NCBI GenBank assembly: GCA_963739335.1
Contig: CAVUAC010000052.1
Coordinates: 62,001 to 126,000, forward strand
Direction: 5' to 3'
DNA: 64,000 nt
Origin: UBA9647 sp963739335
GTDB taxonomy: Bacteria; Bacteroidota; Ignavibacteria; UBA10030
This document shows, in pieces, positions 16,040 through 26,262 of the stretch. Numbering within the stretch: the stretch's first letter is position 1; each line of letters starts with the position of its first letter. The notes under the pieces are model-generated. The model was not told where the DNA came from. It was given only the letters and a program-made list of their open reading frames with translations, and did not search any database. Both the position numbers and the translations under genes were made by a program.

Positions 16040-18559
16040 ATGTATTCAACACGACGATTCATCACAATCATTGTCTCTGTCATTCTTGTCACCTCGACAC
16101 TCAACGCACAAAACGCCCCTCGCTACAAAGACCCAGCTTCGCCTGTCGAGACAAGGGTTCAGGACTTGTTGTCCAAAATGACTCTGGAAGAAAAGGTCGA
16201 TATGCTCGGCGGCGTTGAGGATTTCTACATCCGACCTAACGAGCGGTTGGGGATCCCGAAGATCAAAATGGCCGATGGTCCGCTTGGCGTCCGCAACTAT
16301 GGAAAGGCAACGGCATTCCCTGGCGGCATTGCGTTTGCCGCTTCGTGGAACAAGGACCTGACTGAACGCTTCGGCGAGGCGGTCGGCAAGGAAGCAAGGT
16401 CGAAAGGCGTGCACATCATGCTTGCGCCCGGTGTCAACATCCATCGAGCTCCGATGTGCGGACGAAACTTCGAGTACTATGGAGAAGATCCGTATCTGGC
16501 AAGCCGAATGACCGTCGCGTACATCAAAGGTGTGCAAAGTCAAGGGGTGGTCGCCACTGTCAAACACTACGCAGCGAACAACATGGAATATGACCGTCAC
16601 CTAGCGAGCTCGGATGTTGACGAACACACACTCCGTGAAATCTACCTGCCGACGTTCAGGGCTGCCGTCGAAGAAGCACACGTCGGAGCTGTTATGAATG
16701 CCTACAATCTCTTGAACGGAGTTCACTGTTCTCAGAACGAACACCTCCTCAAAGAGATCCTGAAGGTCGACTGGAAATTCGACGGTCTGGTCATGTCCGA
16801 CTGGGGTTCCACCTACGACGGCGTGGCGGCCGCCAATGCCGGCCTCGATCTCGAGATGCCCTCCGGTGCACACATGAACCGTGACACGCTCCTTCCAGCG
16901 ATCAAAGCTGGCAAGGTGAGCCTCTCGACGATCGACGACAAAGTGCGACGCATGCTCAGAGTGATGTTCCGGTTTGGATTCTTCGATCGGCCACAGCTGG
17001 ATGCTTCGCTCCCCCTTTATAATCCGGAATCCAATCTCATCGCGTTGCAGGCTGCCCGGGAAGGAATCGTGCTTCTGAAAAACCGGGACAACATTCTGCC
17101 TCTCGACAGGTCCACGATACGCTCCGTCGCTGTGATTGGCCCCAATGCCTATCCGGCGGTCACGGGTGCGGGCGGAAGCTCGAGGGTGCAGCCGTTCCGT
17201 TCGGTGAGTGCACTCGATGGAATCATCGCGCTGGCAGGTGACCGAGTCAGAGTATTCTATGCCCCGGGCGTGATGAGCGACCTCGAGCCGATTTCCCGCG
17301 CCTCCGAATTCCTGACCCTTTCGGACAAGAATGAGCTCGTTCGTGGAATGAAGGGCGAATACTTCATGAATCGGGACCTTTCCGGGACTCCCACACTGAC
17401 GCGCATTGATCGTCAGATAAGCTTTGATTGGGGTGAATCGGCGCCGACTTCTGGCATGCCGACAGATGATTTTTCCATCCGCTGGACGGGGAAAATTCGT
17501 GTGGATTCTGACAGCGAATATGAGTTCTTTGTCCGGGGTGATGATGGATACCGGCTCTTCGTCAACAACCAGCTCATCATCGACGAGTGGCACGATCAGG
17601 GATCAACGTTGAAGCAAGCCCACGTATCCCTGAAGGCGGGCGCGCTCGCAGATGTTAAGCTCGAATACTACGAGCGTGTTGGCAGCGCCGACATCGCGCT
17701 CGGGTACAAAGAGTCAGCAGATCCCAAAGAGCGGGAATCGGTTCGACTCGCTGCTCAGAGTGATGTCGCCATCGTCTGCGTGGGGTTCAACGCGATAACG
17801 GAGGGGGAAGGATTCGATCGCAGCTTCGCCCTTCCAAAGGAACAGGAAGATCTGATCAAAGAAGTTGCCGGCGTGAACAAGAAGACGATTGTTGTGTTGA
17901 CGGCTGGCGGCAACGTGGATATGTCGGGTTGGCTCAGTGATGTGGCAGGACTGATCCATACATGGTATCCAGGTCAGGAAGGAGGCACAGCGCTGGGAGA
18001 GATTTTGTTTGGGGATATCAATCCCTCGGGCCGGCTTCCCGTAACGTTCGAGAAGCGATGGGAGGACAACGCCACCTTCCACTCGTACTATGCCAAGGAC
18101 AAGAAGCTGCCATACACGGAAGCCGTATTCGTCGGCTATCGGCATTTCGACGCAAGGAACATCGAACCGCAATTCCCGTTTGGCTATGGGCTCTCGTATA
18201 CAACGTTCTCGTGCAAGAATCTGAAGCTCACGCCACGCTCTGCTCCGAAGGGCAACGTCACTGTGACAGTTGACGTGACCAACACCGGGACGCGGACGGG
18301 CGCCGAAGTCGTGCAGCTCTACGTTCGGGATGTGGAAGCCAAAGTGCCACGACCGGTCAAAGAGCTCAAAGCATTTGACAAGGTCTCGCTGAAGCCCGGT
18401 GAGACAAAGACAGTAGCGTTCCAATTGGGTGAGAGCGCATTTGCGTTCTATGATGCCGGAAGAATGAAGTGGATCACCGAGCCGGGTGCCTTTGAAATTC
18501 TTGTGGGAGGTTCTTCAAGGGACATCAAGGGGAAAGATCAGTTCACGTTGTTGAAATAG
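16040..18559 (+). CDS. Secreted GH3 beta-glycosidase with inserted PA14 domain (first copy)
   Basis: An 839-residue exported family GH3 exo-beta-glycosidase. AAGGAG 8 bases before ATG 16040 and the signal peptide (MYSTRRFITIIVSVILVTS) fix the start. The N-terminal barrel carries MADGPLGVR, the KHYAANN and RHLASSDVDEHTLREIY substrate motifs and the nucleophile Asp254 in LVMSDWGSTYDG. The alpha/beta sandwich domain is interrupted by a PA14 module (about residues 434-555, GDDGYRLFVNN), and a fibronectin-III-like domain (VTVDVTNTGTRTGAEVVQLY) ends the protein. This architecture is typical of bacterial beta-glucosidases and related enzymes; the sugar released is not predictable. It starts a new unit after the hairpin-rich gap. 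A paralogue lies at 51704. Confidence 0.94.
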   Translation: MYSTRRFITIIVSVILVTSTLNAQNAPRYKDPASPVETRVQDLLSKMTLEEKVDMLGGVEDFYIRPNERLGIPKIKMADGPLGVRNYGKATAFPGGIAFAASWNKDLTERFGEAVGKEARSKGVHIMLAPGVNIHRAPMCGRNFEYYGEDPYLASRMTVAYIKGVQSQGVVATVKHYAANNMEYDRHLASSDVDEHTLREIYLPTFRAAVEEAHVGAVMNAYNLLNGVHCSQNEHLLKEILKVDWKFDGLVMSDWGSTYDGVAAANAGLDLEMPSGAHMNRDTLLPAIKAGKVSLSTIDDKVRRMLRVMFRFGFFDRPQLDASLPLYNPESNLIALQAAREGIVLLKNRDNILPLDRSTIRSVAVIGPNAYPAVTGAGGSSRVQPFRSVSALDGIIALAGDRVRVFYAPGVMSDLEPISRASEFLTLSDKNELVRGMKGEYFMNRDLSGTPTLTRIDRQISFDWGESAPTSGMPTDDFSIRWTGKIRVDSDSEYEFFVRGDDGYRLFVNNQLIIDEWHDQGSTLKQAHVSLKAGALADVKLEYYERVGSADIALGYKESADPKERESVRLAAQSDVAIVCVGFNAITEGEGFDRSFALPKEQEDLIKEVAGVNKKTIVVLTAGGNVDMSGWLSDVAGLIHTWYPGQEGGTALGEILFGDINPSGRLPVTFEKRWEDNATFHSYYAKDKKLPYTEAVFVGYRHFDARNIEPQFPFGYGLSYTTFSCKNLKLTPRSAPKGNVTVTVDVTNTGTRTGAEVVQLYVRDVEAKVPRPVKELKAFDKVSLKPGETKTVAFQLGESAFAFYDAGRMKWITEPGAFEILVGGSSRDIKGKDQFTLLK

Positions 18560-18578
18560 GTCAGCAAAATGCCGAGAA

Positions 18579-18607
18579 GTGCCACGCGCCTTCGAAGTGC
18601 GTGGCAC
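18579..18607. repeat. Perfect hairpin in the GH3-M24 gap
   Basis: GTGCCACGC (18579-18587) pairs with GCGTGGCAC (18599-18607) around an 11-base loop that contains the small palindrome CTTCGAAG. There is no T-tract on either side, so it is not a standard intrinsic terminator. It might stabilise transcripts or attenuate between the two genes. Confidence 0.55.
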
Positions 18608-18645
18608 CTCCAGCACATCCATATCACACCAAAGGAGCCATCATC

Positions 18646-19905
18646 ATGATCTCTCGTCGCAGCTTTCTGAAGGTTGGCGGCTTGACCATCTCGACCGTCG
18701 GATTCGTGGGTGAGATGTTCTCCCGCACGGCGTCCGCACAAGAACCGAAACTCCAGAACATGGTTACTGGCGTCAAGCCGTTGGGACCGGAAGACTACGA
18801 AGAACGGCTGGAACAGGCCCGAAAGATCATGGCCAAAACAGGTATAGATGCGCTGTTCGTCAGTGGTGGATCGGATCTTGGCTACTTCACGAACGTCAAC
18901 TGGTTTATCAGTGAACGGACCTTCGGAGGCCTCATCAATCGGAAGGGAAAAACGATCTGGGTCTGGCCGGCGTTCGAAGCAGAAAGTGCTCGAGAGATGA
19001 TACCGAAAGATCAGGAGCTTCGGACGTGGGAGGAGCACGAGAATCCCTTCCAGCTCATTGGGGGCGTGATGAAAGATCTCGGTGCCTCGACGGGCCGGCT
19101 CGGCATCGCCCCGGCCACCAGGAGCTTCATTGTCTTCGGCCTGCGCAAGGACGTCCTGGGCCTTGAACTTGTCAATGGTGCAGTTGTCACTGAGGGATGC
19201 AGGGGAGTGAAATTACCGAAAGAGCTTGCCTACATGGATCTCGCCAATAAGATCACCAAGCTTGCATACAAGGAAGGATTCAGGCAACTGAAGGAGGGCA
19301 TGTCGCCGCGCGATTTGTCAGGGGCGATCAGCACGGCTCACCAGCAGATGGGTGTCAGGGGAAGCGGCGGTCCGCAGTTTGGACCGAGCACGGCGTTTCC
19401 GCACGGCTCTCGCGTGCCGCGCACACTACATGACGGTGATGTGGTGATGGTCGATGGCGGCTGCAGCGTTGAGGGATATCAGTCAGATGTTACGCGGTCT
19501 GTTGTCTTCGGCAAAGCATCCGACAAGCAGAAGGCGGTTTGGGATATCGTCAAAAAAGCGCAAGATGCTGCATTGAAAGCAGCCCGACCTGGCGTGGCGT
19601 GCGAAGAAGTTGATCGCGCCGCACGAAAAGTCATCGAAGATGCCGGCTACGGACCAGGATACAAGTACTTCACCCACAGACTCGGTCACGGAATCGGCAT
19701 GGATGGACACGAGTATCCTTATCTGGTGAAGGAGAATAAGTTGAAACTGCAGCCTGGCATGACATTCAGCGATGAGCCGGGCATATACATCTACGGCGAG
19801 TTCGGCATCCGAACGGAGGATTGCTTCGTTGTGACTGAGGATGGTGGGCGTCTGTTAGGGGGTATGGAGGCAACTGCGATCGACAAGCCGTTCGGAGAGG
19901 TCTAA
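18646..19905 (+). CDS. Tat-exported M24 family metallopeptidase (Xaa-Pro-type)
   Basis: A 419-residue M24 (pita-bread fold) aminopeptidase, the fold of Xaa-Pro peptidases and creatinases. AAAGGAG at 18631-18637 supports ATG 18646, and the N-terminus has a twin-arginine signal (SRRSFLKVGG plus hydrophobic stretch to about residue 30). The creatinase N-terminal domain covers about 50-180. The five metal ligands are present: Asp in MVDGGC, Asp in YQSDVTRS, His in RLGHGIGMDGHEYP, Glu in FSDEPGIYI and Glu in IRTEDCF. Activity on X-Pro peptides is plausible but family members vary. Export next to glycan-degrading enzymes suggests it works on glycopeptides outside the cytoplasm. Confidence 0.9.
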   Translation: MISRRSFLKVGGLTISTVGFVGEMFSRTASAQEPKLQNMVTGVKPLGPEDYEERLEQARKIMAKTGIDALFVSGGSDLGYFTNVNWFISERTFGGLINRKGKTIWVWPAFEAESAREMIPKDQELRTWEEHENPFQLIGGVMKDLGASTGRLGIAPATRSFIVFGLRKDVLGLELVNGAVVTEGCRGVKLPKELAYMDLANKITKLAYKEGFRQLKEGMSPRDLSGAISTAHQQMGVRGSGGPQFGPSTAFPHGSRVPRTLHDGDVVMVDGGCSVEGYQSDVTRSVVFGKASDKQKAVWDIVKKAQDAALKAARPGVACEEVDRAARKVIEDAGYGPGYKYFTHRLGHGIGMDGHEYPYLVKENKLKLQPGMTFSDEPGIYIYGEFGIRTEDCFVVTEDGGRLLGGMEATAIDKPFGEV

Positions 19906-19949
19906 CGTTTTCGCCAGGCCTAAACAACTGCCACGATGATCAAGATCTA

Positions 19950-20279
19950 GTGCCAGCTCCCAGATGGTACAAGCGACACCGGGCTATTCTCAATTCAGAC
20001 ATTATTCACCTGCGTCGGCCGGTTGGGCGTGACCTTGATTATGTTCTGCACGTCAACCCGGAACTGAAAGAAAAAGGGCTGTTCATGGTCTATAATCCCA
20101 CATCCGGTGAGATCGCCCGGTCACTTCGCATACCGCTCTATTACACAGGTGCAGACCGCGAGGTGCGAATTCGAGAACAGGAAGGAAAACCGAAGGCGTA
20201 TGCGCTCGATAGATCATATAAGATAGACCTCAGTGTGAAAATCCCCCCTTATGGCTTCTCCTGGTTTGTCATAGAATAG
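19950..20279 (+). pseudogene. C-terminal fragment of a glycosidase-like protein
   Basis: A 109-codon frame opening at GTG 19950 (no good ribosome site) encodes what looks like the end of a larger protein: WYKRHRAILNSDIIHLRRP, then YVLHVNPELKEKGLFMVYNP, and a closing beta-rich stretch ending PPYGFSWFVIE. Such segments form the last barrel helix and C-terminal sandwich of large secreted glycosidase-like proteins of the alpha-galactosidase type. There is no catalytic region, and the frame begins only 44 bp after the M24 gene, so the rest has been deleted. Family identity is by resemblance only. Confidence 0.5.
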
Positions 20280-20408
20280 ACGCGCAAACGCTGGAAAATT
20301 CAATTCTTAGGCAGTACCTTCCACTACTTCACGGACAAGCTCTTCCTGCTTGTCTTGCTTGACGCACGTCAGATGTAACCATCACCGTATTCGAAAGGTG
20401 CTCGAAGA

Positions 20409-23203
20409 ATGAAACCCTCCAAAGACCGTGTCTTTCCAATTTTTGCTCGCCTGATCGTTTGTGGTTGTGTACTGGCATATTCTCATCTGGCAGCGGCACC
20501 ACAGGAAAAGCAAGAAAAAAAGGCCGCGTCTCAGAGTGTCCTGACGCTCGAAAACCCTCAAGTGAAATGTACTGTGCAGATCGATGGAGAAAAACTGATC
20601 TCCGATCGGCTCGAAGGCCAGCGTTCGTGGGCATCGAGTACCTGGTGGGTCCGCGGCGGCTGTCGAAACCGATGCGGATTTCGCGATTGACATGATGTAC
20701 ACCGATTGGGATGCACCGGGGAAAGCGAACAATGCCGACAATTTGATCACGATGACAAAAAGCCTCTTCTCTTATCAACGAAGTGAATCGCGTGAATCGG
20801 CTGACGGGACGAAGGAGCTTGCGATGTTCTTCAAGGGAATCGGGCATTTGATCCAGCTGAAGTTGACGTACCGCCTCGAGCCAGGCTGGTTCTATGTGAA
20901 GAGAAACGTCGCGCTCCTCGATACTGCCGGCAACGGTCATTTTGTGCGCTTCTTCCTGCCGCGTGCCGGAGAGGTCTCGGGTATTCTCAAGGTAATCAAG
21001 GACGGCGGATTTGGTCAGCCGATTGCGGTACTGCTGAAGTCGGGAGGTGCGTTCTTCGGAACTGAATATCCAGCCTCCGACAACAAACTGGAAGCCAAAT
21101 CGAAAGGGAAGTACTCGCTCCGATGCAGCGAGGAGTACGGGGACCGCATCGGAAAAACATGGCTTGAAAGCGATTGGGCGGTTGAGGGCGTGACACCTGA
21201 TGCCAACGTGAAACTGTGGTTCTTCAAATACATCAATGATATTCGGGTCGCGCGGTTGAGACCATTTTCGCTCTACAACACGTGGTATGATCTTCGGTCG
21301 CCGGAGTATCCTCGCTGGTCGAAAGACAACGTGATGAGCATCCAGACTTCGCTGAAGATGGTCGATATTCTCCGTCGCAACATGATCGAAAAGCACAACA
21401 TCAAACTCGACGCATTCGTTCTCGATGACGGTTGGGATCTCTACAAAAGTGATTGGGTCCTGCGAAAAGAGGAGTGGCCCAACGGCCTCAAACCACTGGC
21501 GGATGAACTGAAGAAGACGAACACCAGTCTCGGAATCTGGATCGGCCCGACAGGCGGGTATTCACTCCGCAACTTCCGCATCGGATGGATGAAGGATCAT
21601 GGATACGAGACAGTCGGCGATATGATGTGCGTTGCGGGGAAGAATTACAGTGCATTGTTGCGCGAGCGCGTGTCCGACTTTGTGCAAAACGAAAGCGTTG
21701 GGTATTTCAAATGGGACGGGATTCAATTCTCGTGCAGTGAGCCGAATCATGGACATCCGATCGACGTCTACTCGCGAAGGGCCGTTCTCCAATCGGTGGC
21801 CAGCATGGCGAAAGCTGCCCGGGATCGTAACCCCGACGTGTTCCTGAATATCACCTCCGGCACATGGATGAGCCCTTGGTGGGTCAAGTACGCGAACACC
21901 ATCTGGAGACAGGGAGCGGACTATGGCTTCGCGGATGTTCCATCGATCAGCATGCGCGATGGCTCCATCACGTACCGGGACTTCGTCCTGTACGAGGACT
22001 GGAAAGTGAAAGACCTCTGGTTCCCTATCGCAAACCTCATGACCCATGGCATCATCAAAGGCAAGAATGAGTCCGTTGGGATTGCAGTCGAGCCCCTCGA
22101 CAAGTTTACGGACGATGTGCTCATCTACTTTGCGATGGGGGTCGCAATGTACGAGCTGTACATTTCTCCCGACATCCTGTCCGACGGCGAGTGGAATTCG
22201 ATCTCCCGTTCGATGGCATGGGCGCGCAAGAATTTCGATTTGTTGATGAATACCGAACTCATCGGCGGTAACCCGTTGAAAGGGGAAACGTACGGTTATG
22301 TCCATTTCAAAGGAAAGAGGGGGGTCATAGCTGCTCGGAACCCGGTCATCGAAGCTGCGAAGCTGAACGTTGAGCTTGCAGGTTCACAAGGCCTCGATCC
22401 GAAGGCCTCCTCGCTTGTCTTGCAACGAATCTATCCAACACGATGGACTTCGCCGAAGCTCTACAAGGCGGGCGATGTGATCACTCTGCCACTCGATGGG
22501 TTCGAAATCGCACTGTATGACCTCTATCCGATTGGCGAGGCAATAGAACCCCTTCTTGCGGGAGCAATCTATGACGTCGTCGGTCAGAAGGATGCAGCAT
22601 GGAAACTGTCGATTCACAGTCCCGGATCTGATGTGAAGATTTTGAACCCTTCACTGCTGAAGTCGGGGGTGGAGGCCTCTCAATCGATTGCTCGTCTCGC
22701 GGATGCACTTAGGCGCGTACGTCCGACAGAATCTTGTGAGAGATGTCAAAGTCAGCGCTCCTCAAAATGCGCAAGCGACTCTGGCAGTGCAGTTGACGGT
22801 CGACGAAAACTCAGCCGACGGCATGGTTGCTGTGCTGCTGGCACAGGACAACTCGACGAAGACAAAGGTTGCGCTCAAGGTGACTGCGCAGCTCGACGGT
22901 CAGAGTGCGAAGGTGTCCACCGAGCGTCAGGAAGGGAAATCCCAATGGTACAAAGTGGCTATTACGGCTGGGAAGCATGTGGTGGCATTCGACGTGGCAC
23001 CGACAAAGGACAGTCTGGCCTGGCAGGGAAAAGCCACTGTTTGGTTCGTGGGACGGCAGAAGCAGAATGCGAGACCCATCGAGCTCGCCCTCAACCAGAA
23101 GCCGGCCGAGCGACCTCTACCGCCGACGGTATGGCCCGTGGGTGAAGTGCGAAAGAATCTGAAGATCGGCGAAGCCAAATTTGTCGCCGCCAAAATCAAG
23201 TAG
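20409..23203 (+). pseudogene. Alpha-galactosidase-like (clan GH-D type) gene with three frameshifts
   Basis: Reading through three single-base shifts gives a secreted protein of about 930 residues. A signal region (MKPSKDRVFPIFARLIVCGC) is followed by a sandwich domain. The frame then moves near 20618 (GGCC) and near 20648 (GGG), so that the reading becomes PAFVGIEYLVG then SAAAVETDADFAIDMMY. The barrel has FVLDDGWDLYKSDW, LGIWIGPTGGYS and YFKWDGIQF, whose aspartate is the expected GH36-type nucleophile, plus RQGADYGFADVPS. A third shift near 22711 leads into GAYVRQNLVRDVKVSA and a C-terminal sandwich ending at 23203. Substrate is probably an alpha-galactoside, unproven. The shifts may be sequencing errors or real decay. 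Confidence 0.7.
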
Positions 23204-23226
23204 GTCCCGACAATCAGGAATTCGAG

Positions 23227-23991
23227 ATGAAGGAAGAACCGGTGTCTCGCAGTGACGCTCTTCTGGAGTTGTCGCATGAGCTGGGTCGTGAAGGCAGGGG
23301 ATGGGCGATCCTGGGCGAGGGGAACACATCGACTCGCATCGATGCCGACACAATGCTCGTTAAGGCGAGCGGCAGCAATCTGGGGAAACTTCTGAAGGAA
23401 GACGTCGTGCAATGCCGGATGTTGCCCCTGGTCAGCTTTCTTGATAGGCATTCTGCGAGCGATCAAGAGGTGGATTCAGCTCTCTACGCCAGCCGCGTCG
23501 ACCAGAATGGCAAGAAGCCATCAGTGGAAACGCTGTTTCACGCCTATCTGTTGAGTCTCCCGGGAATCGACTTCGTGGGACATACGCATGCCCCGGCCAT
23601 CAACCAAATTCTCTGCTCGCCGTGGGGGAAGGAGTTTGCCCGAAGGAGAATCTTCCCCGACGAAGTCGTCTGCTGTGGAAGTGAATCGTTATTCATACTG
23701 TACACCGACCCCGGGCTGAAACTCGCCCAGGCTATACGAACGAACACCGTAACCTATTACAAACGAAAGAGAATCTTCCCTCGAGTCATATTACTGCAGA
23801 ACCACGGTATCATCACGATCGGCGGCACAGCGCAAGCGGTCCTGGCTGCGATGATGATGGCCGAAAAGGCGGCAACGATCTGGATTGGGGCAGCTGCATT
23901 GGGCGGCCCCACGTTCATGACCAAGGCGCAGGTCGACCGCATCGCCTCCAGGCAAGATGAAGAAGTTCGGCGACGTGCGATGAAACTCTGA
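23227..23991 (+). CDS. Class II aldolase/adducin family protein
   Basis: A 254-residue cytoplasmic zinc-dependent aldolase-type protein of the AraD/FucA fold. The family features are GEGNTSTRI near residue 30 (phosphate/substrate loop), a conserved acidic residue in PSVETLFHAYLL, the metal histidines in GHTHAPAINQ, and a third histidine in LLQNHGIITIGG. Class II aldolases cleave fuculose-1-phosphate, rhamnulose-1-phosphate or related sugar phosphates to dihydroxyacetone phosphate and lactaldehyde; some are epimerases. It lies 18 bp before the RhaEW-type gene, which has its own aldolase domain, so the two may act on different deoxysugars. Exact substrate is unknown. Confidence 0.85.
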   Translation: MKEEPVSRSDALLELSHELGREGRGWAILGEGNTSTRIDADTMLVKASGSNLGKLLKEDVVQCRMLPLVSFLDRHSASDQEVDSALYASRVDQNGKKPSVETLFHAYLLSLPGIDFVGHTHAPAINQILCSPWGKEFARRRIFPDEVVCCGSESLFILYTDPGLKLAQAIRTNTVTYYKRKRIFPRVILLQNHGIITIGGTAQAVLAAMMMAEKAATIWIGAAALGGPTFMTKAQVDRIASRQDEEVRRRAMKL

Positions 23992-24009
23992 GGGCTAAGG
24001 GAGAAAAAC

Positions 24010-26200
24010 ATGGGACCTCGCAAGAAATACCGCTTTGTGAATTTTCTTTGGGATGATGCTGCAGCTGCGAAACTAGACCCAGTTGGACAGCTTGTCTATC
24101 GATCCAATCTGCTCGGGTCGGATCAACGAATCACCAACACGGGTGGGGGCAACACCTCCGCGAAGGTGAAGGAGATGGATCCTCTGACAGGTCAACAGGT
24201 CGAAGTGCTCTGGGTTAAAGGCTCTGGCGGTGATCTCCGTACATCGACGAAAGAGAATTTCTCGTCGCTGTATCAGGAGAAACTTCTCGCCCTGCAACCG
24301 CAGTATCTCAAGACCGAAAAGAAAGGTCCGAAGACTGAGATTGAAGATGCCATGGTGGGAATGTATCCACACTGCACGTTCAATCTCAATCCTCGAGCGA
24401 CATCCATCGATACGCCGCTTCATTCGTTCATACCGCACAAGCATGTCGATCACATGCATCCTAATGCGGCCATCGCAATCGCTGCGGCGAAGAATTCTCA
24501 GAAGCTCACCAAAGAAATCTTCGGAGATGACATCGTATGGACTCCCTGGCAGCGGCCCGGATTCGATCTCGGATTGAAGCTCCAGGAAATCTGCAAAGAA
24601 TACCCGGCAGCCAAAGGGGTTCTTCTTGGTCAGCATGGTATCATCAACTGGACGGATGACAGCCGCAGCTGCTACGAGCTCTCGCTCGATCTGATCGAGA
24701 AGGTGGCAGAGTTCATCGAGGTCCATGACAAAGGTGAGAAGACCTTTGGCGGACAGCGGTATCGCTCATTGGACCCAGCGAAACGTCGCGAGGTCTTCGT
24801 CCAGATTTTGCCGTGGCTTAGAGGAGAGGTGAGCCAGCGGAAACGGTTTATCGGAACAATTCAGGATGACGGCACGATTCTCCGATTCGTGAACAGCGTC
24901 GACGCCCCGCGGCTCGCCGAACTCGGGACGTCGTGCCCTGATCACTTCCTCAGAACGAAGATCAAGCCGCTCTACGTGGACTGGAATCCAGGAAGTGAGA
25001 CCGTTGAGCAGCTCAAGAAAAAGCTTTCGGAGGGGCTGGTGAAGTACCGGCAGGATTATGCAGACTACTACAATCGGTGCAAGCATCCTAACTCACCAGT
25101 GATGCGCGATCCAAACCCGACCGTGATCCTGATCCCCGGCCTGGGCATCATTGCGTGGGGGAAAGACAAGAGCGAATCGCGTGTGACAGCGGAGTTCTAC
25201 AACTGTGCCGTTGAAGTGATGCGCGGCGCAGAGGCGATGGATGAGTACATTGCGCTTCCACAACAGGAGGCTTTCGATATCTGAGTACTGGCTACTCGAG
25301 GAGGCGAAGTTGAAACGCATGCCGCCTGAGAAGGAACTTGCCAGGCAGGTAGTCGCCGTCATTGGTGCAGGCAGTGGTATCGGCAAGGAAATCGCGCATC
25401 GGATCGTGAAGGAAGGTGCTCACGTCATCTGCGCAGATGTGCGTCTCGACAGTGCCCGGGCAACCGCAAAGGAGATCACGGATGAATTCGGGCTCGGCAT
25501 CGGTGTCGCCGGTACAGGTATCTCGAATTGCGGTCCATCGATCGGTCTAGCTGCGGATACGACGAACCGCACGGCGATTCGCTCAATGATGGACGACACG
25601 ATCTTAGCCTATGGTGGCGTCGACAGCGTTGTGGTCACTGCCGGTGTCTTTGTGCCTCCGGATGTCACGGGACACATACCGGATGATAAATGGGCACACA
25701 CCTTTGCCGTCAACGTGACGGGAGCCTACCTTGTCGCAGACGAAGTGAGCAGAATCTGGAAAGAGCAAGGTCTCAAAGGCAGTTATGTCATCACAACAAG
25801 TGTCAATGCAGTTGTAGCAAAGAAGGGCAGCCTGGCGTACGACACAAGCAAAGCAGCCGCAAATCACTTGGTCAGGGAACTGGCGATGGAGCTTGCGCCG
25901 TTGATACGCGTGAACGGTGTTGCACCTGCAACGGTTGTTCAAGGCAGCTCGATGTTCCCGCGCGATAGGGTCATTGCCTCGCTGGCAAAGTACAAGATGG
26001 CCTACTCAGAGGAGGAAACCACGGAAGCTCTCCGGTCCAAGCTTGCCCAATTCTACGCTGACAGGACGTTGATGAAACAGGCCATCACGCCGGCGGATCA
26101 GGCTGAGGCCGTGTTCTTGCTCCTCAGCAATCGTCTAAGCAAGACGACGGGGCAGATTCTGAGCATTGACGGCGGTTTGCATGAGGCGTTTCTGAGATAA
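24010..26200 (+). CDS. RhaEW-type rhamnulose-1-P aldolase / short-chain dehydrogenase, frameshifted
   Basis: Two adjacent frames together match the bifunctional aldolase/lactaldehyde dehydrogenase used in deoxysugar catabolism. Frame one (24010-25284, 424 residues) is the aldolase part: TNTGGGNTSAKV, the histidines of HKHVDHMHPNA and LLGQHGIINW. Frame two, from about 25283 to 26200, is a short-chain dehydrogenase with AVIGAGSGIGKEIA and the YDTSKAAANH active site. The linker is the proof: deleting the T at 25282 turns AFDI-stop into AFDI followed by EYWLLEEAKLKR and PPEKELAR, the usual junction of the fused enzyme. The likely reaction is cleavage of rhamnulose- or fuculose-1-phosphate and oxidation of lactaldehyde. 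If truly split, both halves could still fold separately. Confidence 0.82.
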
Positions 26201-26262
26201 TGAGCCCGATTGATCTGAATAAAGGTATGCGTTTCAATGTGGACTAAGATGGAGGGAGTTTC

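Noticed and set aside
25265..25284. Programmed frameshift (prfB-like) in the RhaEW-type gene
   Set aside because: There is an upstream AGGAGG and TGA, but the ATC codon before TGA cannot re-pair well after a +1 slip, and many similar one-base shifts elsewhere make a sequence error more likely.
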